Shown: one piece after another, positions 1-11,504 of the stretch | How positions within the stretch are numbered: the stretch's first letter is position 1 | Layout of the letters: every line of letters begins with the position of its first letter | Source of the DNA: Phyllostachys edulis | Lineage: Eukaryota > Streptophyta > Magnoliopsida > Poales > Poaceae | Length of the DNA: 64,000 nt | NCBI GenBank assembly: GCA_036346405.1 | Contig: CM070562.1 | Location: 106,778,999-106,842,998 of the forward strand | Reading direction: 5' to 3' | Notes under the pieces: model-generated | Databases searched by the model: none | What the model saw: the letters and a program-made list of their open reading frames with translations, nothing else | Told to the model about the DNA's origin: nothing | Position numbers and translations under genes: made by a program

Positions 1-990
1 CTGACTAGATTATTTAAGTCGAGAACAGCAACTTGAGTTAAACAAACATCCAGAGGACTTCAAAAAATTCATTCGCCCTTCTTTGGAAGACTCGATAAGT
101 CTGTCCTGATAGCAAGAGTAGGAAACTGAACGATGCTAGGAAGTTCCTTCTAGTGGGCAGGACCACGTGCAGAGAGGAGAGACTTCGACTAGATGTGTTT
201 CTTCCTCCGACTTAGTTGAGACGAATCGAATGCACCAAAGGCAGGTGAAGAAATCTAAAAAAGTGCACTCTGCTTAGAATATTTTTCAAAAGAACGGAAG
301 AAATAATCTAAGGTGAAAGGAGTAGGCTTTCAAAAATTATTTCGACTAAATAGAACCCGAGCTCTTTGTGTTGGCGGCAAAAGGAGAAACGAGTCATTAC
401 TAGGAAGCTCCTTCTAGTGGGCGGGACCACATGAAGAGAGGAGAGGCTTCGACTAGGTGATGTTACTCGCCTTTCGACCCGATGTAAAGGAAGCTGGTGT
501 TTGCAATATAGTCGAAAGATTATGAAAGCACTACTCAAAAGTAAGACAATAGAGGTAGAGAGAACATGAGTCTTTATTATGCAATCTTGGGTTACACATA
601 AAACTTGCGAATCGGTCGATGTTCCAAGAATTTGAGAGAACACGGCCGTCTTCCATTGCCAATCGTCATCGACCACAGACGAGTAACCCGACCACTATGT
701 AAGGACCTTCCCACTTGGGAGAAAGTTTGTTCGATTAGACTTGGATTGGCGAGTCTCAATACCAAGTCACCTCTGAGGTGTGAGGTTGGACCTTCGATCG
801 TAGTATCTTCGCAGGCTTGTTGATAGGCCGATTTGAGCGAATTAGGGCTGGTTCCTCCTTTCTTCAAGTAGATTAATATCATCTGCTCGAAGTTGTTCTT
901 GGTTGGAGTCTGTGAAAGTTTAGGCTCGTGTTGACCGTATCTTTAGTTAGGAGGAAGCATGCCTTGATTCGAATACTAGAAAGAATGGTG
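1..990 (-). other. Post-integrase segment of the Tat element with a duplicated block
   Basis: No conserved domain is visible. A block of about 60 bases near 131-190 recurs, diverged, near 401-460 in the same orientation (shared core CTTCTAGTGGGC, then GAGAGGAGAG and CTTCGACTAG). This is the stretch between integrase and the unseen 3' LTR. Open frames here are short and look fortuitous. Confidence 0.5.
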
Positions 991-992
991 TT

Positions 993-1806
993 TCACCAGA
1001 GTACGATGGTAGTCATCTGAACGACCCATATCTGAGGGTAGCTCTTGTACCCAAGCCCCGAGTGTTTGATGAGTCGGTCGAAGACTCGAGTCTTAATTCC
1101 TCTCATTATTTGGCCGTTTACACGTTCGACTGCCCCATTACTTTGGGGATGAGCTACAGAAGCATAACATAACTTGGTACCCAACTCGTCGCAAAATTCC
1201 TGAAATTTTGCGCTCGAAAATTGCTTACCATTATGTGTAATTATTCGACTCGGTACTCCAAATCGAGTAATTACGCATCTCATTATGAACCGTTTTGCTG
1301 CTTCCGTTGTTATCCCAGTCACAGGTTCGGCTTCAATCCATTTTGTGAACGTATCAATAGCCGCAAAAAGGAACTCGAAACCTCCTGGAGCTTTGGGGAA
1401 CAGTCCTAGGATATCGAGACCCCAGATCGCATAAAAGCCAAGATAGAGGTATTGTTTGTAATGCGAGTGGTTGGTGTATCACTCGCTATGAAACCGCTTG
1501 GACACACCTTTTAACCAACTCTTTAGCATCATAAAAGGCTGTTGGCCAGTAAAAACCTTGTCGAAAGGCCTTACCGACCAGCGTCCTGTAGGAAGCATGA
1601 TTTCCACAGATGCCATCATGTATGTCGTGAAGAAGTGTTAATCCCTCGTTCTGCGGAATGCATCGCATGAGCACCCCTTGAATACCTCGTTTATAGATGA
1701 CTCCTTCCACCAAAGTATACATTTTGGCTTTTCGGGATAAGCGATCTGCCTCGAGATCGTCTTCGGGTATAGAACCCTTCTGAAGATATGCATAGATGGG
1801 TGTCAT
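993..1806 (-). pseudogene. Tat integrase remnant (zinc-binding and catalytic core)
   Basis: The frame at 1486-1806 holds the HHCC-type N-terminal region (HDGICGNHAS, then FRQGFYWPTA). The frame at 993-1322 holds the end of the catalytic core (FGVPSRIITHNGKQF, AHPQSNGAVERVNG). The core glutamate (VERVNG) is present. The aspartate normally preceding NG in the SDNG motif reads as histidine (THNG), and the last zinc cysteine is not visible in the open frame. The domain is split by frame changes. It would have inserted the cDNA into the genome; this copy is very probably inactive. Confidence 0.85.
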
Positions 1807-2250
1807 CCATGTATCCTTGTATTCTAGAGAGGCTATCTCAATAGGAGGTGTTTACGGTTAAATCGACCGAGCGGCTTCGAGTTGTTCCAAGAAGACTCCT
1901 TTTGGTACTTCAGATCGGGAAGAAGCTATTGAGCAAGTCGGAGTCATGCGAGAAATTATCCTTTCGAGGATAAATTGTGCCTCGAAACCTAAAAAATGCT
2001 TTTCTAGCTTACGACTTCCGATAAGTACCGAGACATTGTCGGGTTAGAACCCGGTACTCTTTGCCAACTTGATTCACGACTAGTTGAGAGTCTCCTCTCA
2101 CGAGTAGTCGGCGAATCGAGCGCCTTCATTGCTTTCGTATACCGGCTAGCAAACCGTGATACGCCACATTATTAGTGGCACGAAAGTTTAATTGTATGGC
2201 ATACTTTAAGGTCTCTCCTAGGAGATACCAGACCACCCGACCCGAGCCAC

Positions 2251-2586
2251 TTAAAGTGGCGACCCGTCAAAGTACATCGCCCACTCGGTCGTGGGAATCG
2301 TCTTGGGGATCTGAGCAGAGTTCAGATTTGTCCATTCGGTGACAAAGTCTCGCCAAGATCTGGGATTTAACGGCCGTTCGGGACACGAAATGGATGTCGA
2401 ACTCCCCAAGTTCGTGACCATTTTGCCATGCGCCCCATTGTTTCCCTTTGTGGAGGATCGCTCTAAGGGAAACTCGAGCAAGACACTAGTTTGTGCGCTG
2501 AAAATAATGCCGCAGATTTCCTCGAAGACATAAGGAGGGCATATAGAAGCTTTTGGACTGAGGGTAACGCTCCTTAGGTCGTGCAA
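2251..2586 (-). pseudogene. Tat RNase H region remnant
   Basis: The C-terminal part reads LNPRSWRDFVTEWTN followed by WAMYFDGS. This is the linker and first strand of the extra RNase H domain that Tat elements carry between RT/RNase H and integrase. The rest of the domain (left, 1810-2250) is not open. The function would be degradation of the RNA strand during reverse transcription. Nonfunctional as it stands. Confidence 0.72.
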
Positions 2587-2640
2587 AACTTCACTTACGT
2601 AGTAAACCGGTCGTTGTACATTTTCACGTTCTACGACCGA

Positions 2641-3627
2641 TTACGCCATCGCCTGTGGTGTGGCGGCTAGGTAAACCAAGAGCGTTTCTTCTGGCCTTGG
2701 AGAGACCAGAATAGGAGCACTCGTAAGGTACCTCTTGACATCCTCAAAGGCAGCGTTTGCCTCTTTCGACAACTCAAAACCTTCGTGTTTCCTTAGAAGT
2801 TTAAAGAAAGGTAGTCCCTTTTCTCCCAGTCGTGCGATGAAACGACTTAAAGCCGCCATGCACCCAGTGAGTTTCTGGACTTCTTTCCGTGTAGTTGGAG
2901 GGCGCATTTGTAAAACGGCTTTTATCTTTTCGGGATTTGCTTCGATTCCTCGTGTAGATACTAGGAATCCAAGCAATTTCCTTGAAGAGATTCCAAATAC
3001 ACACTTCTCAGGATTAAGTTTTAAGCGATGTTTTACGAGATTGTCGAATGTTTCTTCGTGGTCGATAATATGATTAAGTCTCTTGATGCTTTTAACAACT
3101 AGATCATCAACATAGGCCTCTAAATTCGGCCTAATTGAGATGAAAAAGTTGCTTGCATCAAGCGTTGAAAAAAAGCTAGGCATTTTTTAGACCAAATGGC
3201 ATTTTGACATAGCAAAATATACCAAATGGTGTAATAAATGCGATCTTTTCTTTATCGTCTAGACACATATTGATCTGGTGGTATCGAATATGCATCTAAA
3301 AACTTAACATTTCACAACCTGCAGAGAATCAACCAAGCGATCGATACGAGGTAAAGGAAAATCGTCTTTTGGACAAGCTTTATCAAGATCAGTAAAGTCT
3401 ACGCACATACGCCATTTGCCGTTTGACTTTCTAACCATTACAGGATTAGCCAACCACTCTGGGTGGTTGACCTCTCTTATAAAGCCTGCTTTGAGTAGCT
3501 TATCCAATTCTGATTTAATAGCATCTCGTCGATCATGGGCAAATCTTCGTAATTTTTGTTTTACGGGTACTTTGTCAGGCCGTAAAGCTAGCATGTGCTC
3601 GATTACCTCCCTGGGGACCCCGGGCAT
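2641..3627 (-). pseudogene. Tat reverse transcriptase remnant
   Basis: Two open pieces are joined by a broken stretch. The upstream piece (3304-3627) starts with MPGVPREVIEH and carries GFIREVNHPEWLANPV and MCVDFTDLDKACPKDDFPLP, the RT fingers. The middle (3184-3303) still translates to recognisable RT words such as YHQI and FITPFG and KMPFGLKN but contains stops. The downstream piece (2641-3183) has the catalytic AYVDDLVVKS and the thumb/connection. This is a full-length domain inactivated by point damage rather than by a large deletion. Confidence 0.88.
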
Positions 3628-4186
3628 GTCGGATGCTTGCCACGCAAAGACATCTGCGTTAGCTCGGAGGAAGGCGATGAGGGTGTCTTCCTATTTGGGG
3701 TCGGAAGTATCCCGATGAGCGATCTTGAGGGCTCCCTGCGTCGGAGGAACCTCTTTGACTTTGTCGTTCGGCTTTGGTGCGACTTTAGGCTTCGACTTGC
3801 TAGTCGAAGGTGACTTTCTTCTCGAGTTGGTATTTGTCCAACCATCTCGAGGATCGTGATCGCGGTATCGCCATCTTCTTTCACAATGGATTGTGATTAC
3901 TCCTTTGGGACTCGCATCTTAATACATTGATATCCATAATGAGTAGCCATTAGGAATTTTGCCAAAGTTGGTCGTCCGAGTATGGCGTTATATGCGTGTC
4001 GAAATCGACCACATCAAAGGAGATTTTCTCGTCACGAAATTACTTAGTGAACCAAATGTTAAAGGAAGAGAAACTTGGCCAATTGGTTTAGCGAAGACCG
4101 ATGCGATTCCATGGAAAGAGTATCGCATGGGTCTTACCTTGGTCTGGGTACTTGCATGTCATCCGGGGCACTCGTAAACAAAATGT

Positions 4187-4629
4187 TTAACGAGTCGCCA
4201 CCATCAACCAAAACTCGATTGACCCGACAATTGTTGATGGTGGGTTCGACCACGATTGGGTATCGACACGGTCGAAGTCGAAGGAATCGGCGATCACCCT
4301 TCTCGAAAGAGATGGTGACTTAGACCACTTCGATAATTTATTGACAAGAGGAGGATCTATGGAGTTTACCTCACGTTCGCTGACCTTGAGTAGTCGCTTT
4401 GATTCATATGCCGATGATCCCCGTATATGTGTTCGACGGTGTGTTGTGGATCCAGGAAGCATCTCCTCCTTGTCATCGATGACTTATGACCACTCGTTTG
4501 CCCTACCCGCCGAGAGTGGGAAGTGGTCCTTGTCGTTGTAGTAGTCTTCAAGCTTTCGTTGGAAGACCGGCGATTCTTGAAGGTCATGTCCTTCCTTTTT
4601 ATGGAAAGGACACCACCTAGGCTTATCAT
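4187..4629 (-). pseudogene. Tat gag C-terminus / protease region remnant
   Basis: The frame reads HIRGSSAYESKRLLKVSEREVN and ends near PSTIVGSIEFW. In Tat elements this stretch, with the RAYES-like and REVN words, lies between gag and the aspartic protease. The protease DGGSS-type active site expected just downstream is only suggested in another frame around 4170-4200. Frame breaks separate it from gag. The assignment comes from order and word similarity. Confidence 0.55.
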
Positions 4630-4645
4630 TTTTCCAATCGGGCGC

Positions 4646-5643
4646 TTACCTTTGCCTCGGTCGAGTGCGACTTGGAGGTGCGTGGCTCTTTATCATTCCT
4701 GACCAATACCTCCTTGGGCTAGCGGCTTGGAGTTTTGACCCTTCGCCTTGTTCTTGGACTTTTTGCTTTTTATCCTTCTTCTTACCAATATCGCCTAGCT
4801 CTCGAGAGGTATTGTCTTCTCGATCTATTGTATTGTTCCACTCGACCGCCTCAGAGGCAGTAGCGTATCGATCAGCCATCTCGAAGAGTTCAGCGACAGT
4901 AGGAGGATTCAAAGCAATGTCTTCTGTTATCCTTCTACTGCGGACTCCTTGCTTGAAAGCCCTGATAACAGATGAATCAGAAACTTCCGGAATTGAGTTA
5001 CGAACCTAACTAAAACGCTTGATGAATTGGCGCAAGGTCTCGTTGTCGTTCTGTCTCATCCGGTGCAAGTTATCCTCCTTTTCGGGACGATTGTAAGTGC
5101 CTTGGAAATTTGCCAGTAGAAGGTCGCAGAGGTGTTGCCAAGAGTAAATCGACTCGAGTGGTTGGTTCAATAACCACGATCGAGCAGATCCTTCGAGCAC
5201 AGTTGGAAGGTAATTTGCCATCACATGCTCTCCTCCTCCTCCTGCTCGGACGCTGTGGTATAGATCTGAAGGAATTCGATGGGATTTTGGGAACCATCAA
5301 ACTTCTCCATGTTCTTTGGTCGAAATCGAGGTGGCGATGAGCGGCTCGAGATCGGCGAGAATGCCCAACATCCGAGAATGACTTCTTGGCGCCTCCTTTG
5401 CAAGAAAGAAGGGTTTATATCATCGGTGGTCGTACTCGGCGATACCCGATAATAGGTTGACCGGACCTCACGATAGATCTCGATCCTCACGAGGAATACT
5501 CCTCGTAGTTCATCTCTTCCGCAGATTCTCATGTCGGAATGGTGGCGATCACCTCTCCAAGGAGTTTCTTGAACATCGGTCATTTGGAAGACATTTCTCG
5601 AGTAGGAGATCGACGCGACTTCATGTTGCGTCGATTCCTTCAT
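4646..5643 (-). pseudogene. Tat gag remnant
   Basis: Open pieces at 5221-5643, 5006-5224 and 4646-4912 together give a Ty3-type capsid. The core words are MANYLPTVLEGSARSWLLNQP, LLANFQGTY and LRQFIKRFS, followed by PPTVAELFEMADRYA. This is the retrotrans_gag pattern in which the capsid packages element RNA in virus-like particles. The pieces are in different frames, so no intact Gag is made. Upstream, 5650-6760 is a leader with only scattered frames. Confidence 0.85.
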
Positions 5644-6744
5644 GATGATATGTTCGATCGATCAGTAGTGAAGAAGTCGTATGGCTCGACTTCTGAATGA
5701 TGTCGGCGAGGTGCTTCGATCTTGCCATTGTATTCAAGCGTTTGTGCAATCTCTTCAACGAAGAGGTCGTAGCCTGGCGCTCGGGCTAGCTCTTGAGTTA
5801 GATTCTCGAGCAAGTCATTGATGTGCTTTGGAGCTCTCGAGCCTCCTCGAGTGATATTGAATGCGCCCGAGCAAATTCTTAGGGCTTCAATTTTCTTCCG
5901 TCAGGCGAGCCTCAAGAGCTTCCATGTCGGACTCTTGAGACTTCCTCAATGAAGTGCGAGAATGTCGAGGATTTCCTTGGCGTTCATGAAGGTGTTGGTC
6001 GTGTCTGCCAATGGTGGTGTCCTTGCCATTGCCACGAGGGGGCGCAGTGTGTGATTTTCTGGGAGAGTCTCCATCTCGGTCTCTAGGAGAGTGACCTTGA
6101 TCCGAGGGAAGGACGAAGACCTCCCGTTGATGATTCTCACTTGCGCTCGAGGCCTCCCCGCTTGAGGATTCGTCAAGAGACACCATCTGGCGACTTAGAG
6201 TAATCCCTTGGTAGGGAAGTCAGGGTTATAACCGTCTCCATCGGCGGATGTGATCTTTGAGAGATGGTCGAATTTGCGGGAAAAGCATGCTTGATCCCGC
6301 TGTCTCGATGTCATCAAAGAGAGATGATCACCAGATCTTTGGTGAAGTCCGGAATTGTGGCTTCCAGAGCTTGCCTTACCAAGTCGGACCGTCTCGGGGA
6401 CTCGGACACCGAGGAAAAACCCTCGTTGTGTTGTGAGTCCACTGGGTGTGGTCTGGTCGATTGATTGTTGTCCTTTGAGAGGTAGATTCCTCTCGGACGT
6501 CTTGTTGTTGGGGATAAGGATCCTCCTCAACTCCATCGCAGTATTGTCTCTCGGATCGTGGGAAGATCACCGGAGGCGGCGGTACCATCGGATGAGTCAT
6601 CACTTGGCTCATAACCAAACAAGCATCCATGTCGACGTCAGATAATCTGCCAAGTCGAACCAGTTCTCCTCGTTCCATTCTCCGCCATGAGTGCATGAGA
6701 TTTGGAAAACAGAGAAAATGTTGACAAGAGATCACCGGAAGATC
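5644..6744 (-). other. Leader between primer binding site and gag of the Tat element
   Basis: About 1.1 kb with several overlapping short frames (for example 5887-6186 and 6376-6735 on minus) and no recognisable domain. Long leaders are common in Tat elements. I see no supported gene. Confidence 0.5.
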
Positions 6745-6762
6745 CCCACGGTCGGCGCCAAC
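6745..6762 (-). promoter_or_regulatory. Primer binding site of the Tat element
   Basis: Immediately inside the LTR end (CACCGACA on minus) the sequence reads GTTGGCGCCGACCGTGGGG. This begins one base before a TGGCGCC-type tRNA primer complement. Position and composition fit the minus-strand primer binding site of many grass gypsy elements. Confidence 0.7.
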
Positions 6763-7509
6763 TGTCGGTGTTTTAGAACCGAACTTACGTAAAGATTGTT
6801 TGATTCGGGGGGTCTCCTAGAATGGAATCACGCAGAGAGATTGACACGGAGATTTTTATACAGGTTCAGGCCTTTTCCAGAGAGAATAAAAACCCTACTC
6901 CTGTGTGTGTATGGTATTGAGTATATTCTGAACAATCAGGGGGAAAACTAAGACTATTACAGATAGTGCTTGTATTCCTGATGGCCCGATTGCTCCCTCC
7001 CTTCCTTTCTCTGATTGTCGCCTTTTTATAGTACGTGAAGGAGCGGCAGTTATTCCAGGTGGAGCGGCGCCTCATCACATCCCGTAACGGACGCACGTTG
7101 GGAATAATCACCGGTGTATTAACTCCTCCACGTCGCTCAACAGCTATATACCAGAGATAATGGAGTATTACGTGCCATTACTTCGCAGAGTAACAGCGTA
7201 TGATGACTGTTTGAATCCCTTAATCAATAAGGCCCGCTTATGCAGAGGTTTAATTGATCATAAGGTGGTTGTAGGTGACCTAGCAGTAGAAGAACCTACG
7301 ACTATGAGATAGTCGTAGCAAGACTTCTGACGTGGGATAGTCGTAGCAAAACTTACGACTATGGGGTGGTCGTAGAAGAACTTACGACCACCCATTAGGC
7401 TCTTCCTCATAACATTAAGGGGTATACTCAGGGTCCACATGACGTCATATTTACCTATAATAAGAATTATAGATAAAAGATAAAATGAGGATTATTATAT
7501 CCTCGTCAT
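6763..7509 (-). repeat. 5' LTR of the Tat element
   Basis: On the plus strand it runs from TGTCGGTGTT to CCTCGTCA, so it is bounded by TG and CA. The primer binding site is on its left and a purine-rich tract on its right. It is 747 bp. The segment 7296-7393 holds three perfect-stem hairpins, listed separately. The right boundary is inferred from the TG/CA rule, because the second LTR is outside the window. Confidence 0.7.
7296..7393. repeat. Three hairpins in the Tat LTR
   Basis: There are three successive inverted repeats. The first is CTACGACTAT with loop GAG (7296-7318). The second is ATAGTCGTA with loop GCAAAACT (7337-7362). The third is GGGTGGTCGTA with loop GAAGAACT (7364-7393, 11 bp stem). 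All stems are perfect. The second and third share the TCGTA/TACGA base and the loop pattern but differ by A:T versus G:C changes on both arms. Confidence 0.85.
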
Positions 7510-7545
7510 CTAGCCCCCGACTTCAAGTGAAAGCAAAATATACCA
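7510..7545 (-). other. Purine-rich tract outside the Tat LTR
   Basis: Read on minus this stretch contains GAAGTCGGGGGCTAGA directly before the LTR start TGACGAGG. That is the form of polypurine tract normally found inside a gypsy element next to its 3' LTR. Here it lies on the outer side of the 5' LTR. Beyond it the SIRE/Maximus-like LTR begins, at about 7546. Confidence 0.55.
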
Positions 7546-10413
7546 TGCTAACGAGAGCTAGAGCAAACACAATGAGCTATCAACACATGACTAACTCAAG
7601 CTACTAATTAAGAACCCTCTTAATAGTACGACAACCTATACTAGCAATCCGGTCTTCAATCCAAACAACAAGATCGGTAAAAGACTATGAACAAATCTTT
7701 AGCCCTAGCTAGTCATACATTTGCCTTGCACAAACACTTGAAGATTGATGACGCACATCTTCACTTCAAGTCCGGGTTCTTGACTTGATAATCATCAACA
7801 CATGATGATTTCCTTTACTTGGGGATCTTGACTTGATGCTCATCAACACATGATGACATCTTTCATCCCGAGTCTTGATATGCATCAACACATGATGCAT
7901 CCATCACTTGCCCTCCATCAACACATGATGGATCTTCTCTTGACTTGATGATCAACTCATAATCATTTCCTTTTCTTGAACATCATCGACACACGATGAT
8001 TTTCTTTTCTTCAAGTTCTTGATGTGCATCAACACATGATGCATCCTTTACTCTTGAACCTTGACTTGATGACGATCAACTCATGATGTCATCCAAAGTC
8101 TCTTTCACCATGGGACATAACCTATTCATCCAACTCATGGAAAAACATTAGTCTCACAACATGATTATCATTAATTACCATAACATACCATTATCTCGTA
8201 ATGGTGGGACAAGATATTCCAATCTTTCCCCTTTTCGTAATTGATGACAACCATCACAATTGCAAGTAATTGAATGTAGATAAATATGAGTAAGTATAAA
8301 CTACACAAGTTTTGTATACTCATATGATATGTTTCAAAGTAAAGATCCTTAATATATGTGGATAAGGAATATAGATCAATACTAATGAAACCACAAAACA
8401 TAGAGTGAACTCCCTCTAGATGTGTGCATACATGAATGTGTAACAAGAACATATGCACATATTCAAGTTAGACAATTTGTGGAGTTCAACCTATATTTTG
8501 TATTTGAGGAATGCAACAAGATATAAAATTATGATGTCGAATGCATACATCTTTGATTTTCACCTTTTTATCCAGTTGAGACTAAGCAATAGATATATCA
8601 ATAAACATGTTAGTCTCACAAATGGATTTGTCATTAATCACCAAAATACTCCATTAACACATAATGGCAGGTCTAGATTCTTCAATCTCCCTCTTTTCGG
8701 TGATTGATGACAAATCCTTTATCAATAAGATTATTTGAATATAAATCATCATATGATAGGAATTTAATCTATTGAACTATAATCATGCATGTTACTAAGC
8801 AATTTAAATTATCTTCCTTTGGTACTATGCATGAAAAGGTGAAAACAACACAACTCAAGAGAGAATCCAAATATATTGATCAAATAAACATTCTCCCCCT
8901 TTTGGCATTAAACATCAAAAATCCAAAACAAATATAAGCCAACAAGGGTGTTGCAAAGAAAAGAGTTTGGCAATTGAATTCATTTTATTTTGATCATATA
9001 TATTTTCCTTTTTTTATCAAGAACCATTTGCACCAACTCCTCTTTTATGGCCGAAAAAAGTGAAACAAGTTGAAATGAGGCCATCATGGAGTTTTAAATA
9101 GAAGAATTGATATTTGAAACATATTCAAATAATCTCATCCATAGAAAATATTTCACAACTTCACAAGTTTAAATCATGTTGAGCACAAAACCTTCTTGAA
9201 TTATCTGAAAGTGTATTAGAACAAGCTCTAAAAAATCTGAAATAAATCATGGAGCTAGTCCTTACAAATAAATACAATTTTCATTTTGGAAGGCTCAACT
9301 AAATGTCAACCATTTTGATGATATGGAAATCACAAAGTTTCAGAAAACTGAAATTTTCAGGTTTTCATAATCATTTAGGCTTCAAAACATGGTTGAAAAA
9401 TAGATCCAATAAATCTGAGAAAATTTGACATAGAATATCAACTATAGATGATCAAAAATCATCATTATATCTTTCTCAAATTATGAATCCATTTGGAGAT
9501 ACAAAATTCACAAATCAGCTCAAAACAATGCAAAGTTTTGAAATTTCAGTATTTGATCAAAGTGAGAAAAAGTCAAAACTTTGTCAAAACAAGTCGAAAT
9601 ACTTTTAAATTTTGCAGAAACAAACTTTGGACTCCTAAGAAACATAATCAAGAAGAATTTTTTAAAAAGGAGTCTCCGTTCAAAAGATATGTCAAATTAA
9701 GCTTTGAAATCATGATTTTTGCTTAAAGAGAAGAAAAAAAGCAAAACCTTTTCAAATGAAGTCCAAATACTTTGAATAATTCCAGAATTTAACTTTGTAC
9801 TATTTAGAATGATTGCCAACAACAATTTTCGAAAGACAAGTCTCAAAAATATATTCTATAAAAAGCTTTACAGGCCAACAATTGTTGCTTCAAAAGAAGA
9901 TAAAGCAATCACATTGTTCAAATGAAATCCACAAGCTTTGAAGTTTTCTAAATATCTTGGATTTCTTGCAATCAAGAACTATAGAGATGAAACTCCCCCT
10001 AGATATATGCATAAAGATATGTGAATCGAAATTCATTGCATATAAGAGAATTTTAATAAATTTTGACGGTCCTCTATAAGATGGAGCCAAGGAAGTATGA
10101 CACAAGATAGTCAAGATATGAATAAGCATGCAACAATAATAAGGATTCAATTATAAACACATTATGGACAAGAATATTCAATTAAGCATGATTCATAACA
10201 CAAGCATTCAAATATTCAACATAAACATATCTTGGATAAGATACAAAAGATGCATAACTCATAGCATAAGACATTAACCATTCCAATGTCCAAAATGAGT
10301 CTGAAAGCAATAAAAACATCCATGGTTCAATAAGCTTACATAAAATATTACAAGAATGATATTAAGTTTATCCTCACAAGACATGGTCTATTGACCTAAA
10401 TAGAGATATAACA
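7546..10413 (-). repeat. 3' LTR of the SIRE/Maximus-like element, truncated at its distal end
   Basis: The part 7546-9106 matches 16333-17895 with scattered differences. The proposed inner end at 10413 rests on the minus-strand reading GGGGAGGCAAAGAGA (polypurine-like), CGATTTA, then TGTTATATC as LTR start. The stretch 9107-10413 has no partner in the window because the right LTR is cut off first. ORFs here, for example 8171-8458, are fortuitous and AT-rich. Confidence 0.6.
7790..8093. repeat. Hairpin series, class I (loop ACACA)
   Basis: Seven consecutive inverted repeats have loop ACACA or, in the last, ACTCA. The left arms are AATCATCA (7790), CATCA (7841), ATGCATCA (7880), TCCATCA (7914), ATCATCG (7982), TGCATCA (8025) and GATGACGATCA (8068), each followed by its reverse complement; the last has one extra base. 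Stem bases vary from hairpin to hairpin but both arms change together. A diverged copy of the series lies at 16579-16882. Confidence 0.88.
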
Positions 10414-10548
10414 TAAATCGTCTCTTTGCCTCCCCAGCTTAATTATTTTCCTCTCCTTTTGTCATTAAAGCATCAAGAAAGGTCTTCTTCTTAACCAGTG
10501 TAGCTTGGTCTGTATTCAGTGTGAGCCCTGTCAATGGCAAGATAAAAA

Positions 10549-11504
10549 TCAAAACTTGTCTTTAATTAGCTTCATGATGTAAGGAGCATAAAAGATGTTG
10601 TCCTCTGTATCGTTCTTTGAAAGAGCAATTTCAGTGTTAATGAAGTCAAGAATGTCAAACTTGGTTCCCTTCAAGATATGATATATAATGTTCCATGCTT
10701 TGGGATGAATCTCATTGTTGTTGCCGCCTCTAGGAAAGAAGGTAGCTCTCAAAATCTTATTTATCATACTTAGTATTGGTGAAAATCCAATTGTTATACC
10801 AAACTCACATTGCTGAGATGTATCATAGAGCTCTTTAATCTCATCTAAATTCCAAGGATCCTCAAGATGCACTTTTAGTGTCGGGGGACCACTTCGAGGA
10901 GTAGGAATGCCCATGATCTTTGGCAATCTTCTTTTGATGCACTTTTCCTGAAAGATGCTGTCATCCAGGTGAGAGTATCATGTTCTGGGGAAATGTGAAC
11001 AGTGACATAGAATTGTTTGATAGTTGAAGAGTCATAGTCACACTTCAGAGTCACCAAGTTGTCCAAATTCACCCTATGAAATGTGTAGAAAAGTCCATTT
11101 AAGTAGGGGTTCTTATTTAGATAATCCCAAGTGACAAATTGATGATTTGCAAACTTCTTCTGACCATAGACATGATAGAACACATTTTCCTGAAACTTTG
11201 TGTGAAAGAGAGGATCAACTGTATTCTTGGGTAGCAGAAACTGATTTTTGTACCTCAAGTCTGTATATCTTTTATTTCTAATCTTGCTAGGGTCTGCCAC
11301 AAAGAAGAGAGTCCTGTTTGGCACATAAAGTTCATCACTAGTATCACTGTCAGTTGAATCTTCTTTAAAATCATCATCTGATTTGTATACGACCTTTTCT
11401 TTTCCTTTTGAGGAGGATGGTCCAGAATTTTGATGCATGGTTGCTAAGACAAGAAGAGACAATTTAGAATCGGATATATTGCAAAGTGAGTATGATTTAA
11501 TCAA
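10549..11504 (-). pseudogene. Env-position ORF of the SIRE/Maximus-like element, frameshifted
   Basis: Two overlapping minus frames make one broken protein of about 310 residues. The first (10875-11504) has an acidic Ser/Asp-rich N-terminal region (SDDDFKEDSTDSDTSDE) and then a globular part. The second (10549-10926) continues with FFPRGGNNNEIHPKAWNI and ends at FYAPYIMKLIKDKF. It lies between gag and the 3' LTR, where SIRE-lineage elements carry an envelope-like ORF. It also resembles the 'putative plant transposon protein' type. I see no clear signal peptide or membrane segment, so envelope function is not supported. The frameshift near 10900 breaks it. Confidence 0.55.

Larger units (their letters stand above)
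1..7509 (-). mobile_element. Tat-lineage Ty3/gypsy retrotransposon, partial and decayed
   Basis: Read on the minus strand, from high to low coordinates, the order is LTR, primer binding site, leader, gag, protease region, reverse transcriptase, RNase H, integrase. This is the Ty3/gypsy order. Phrases such as FRQGFYWPTA in the integrase zinc region and WLANPVMVRKSNGKW in RT are typical of the Tat group of grasses. Only the 5' LTR (right side) is in the window; the 3' LTR must lie left of base 1. All coding domains are split by stops or frameshifts, so the copy is not autonomous. Lineage is from motif memory; family is certain, subgroup likely. Confidence 0.88.

Noticed and set aside
7790..8093. 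Regularly spaced hairpins as a CRISPR-like array
   Set aside because: Repeat units are not constant, spacing is irregular, the host is a plant nucleus, and the series lies in a retrotransposon LTR.
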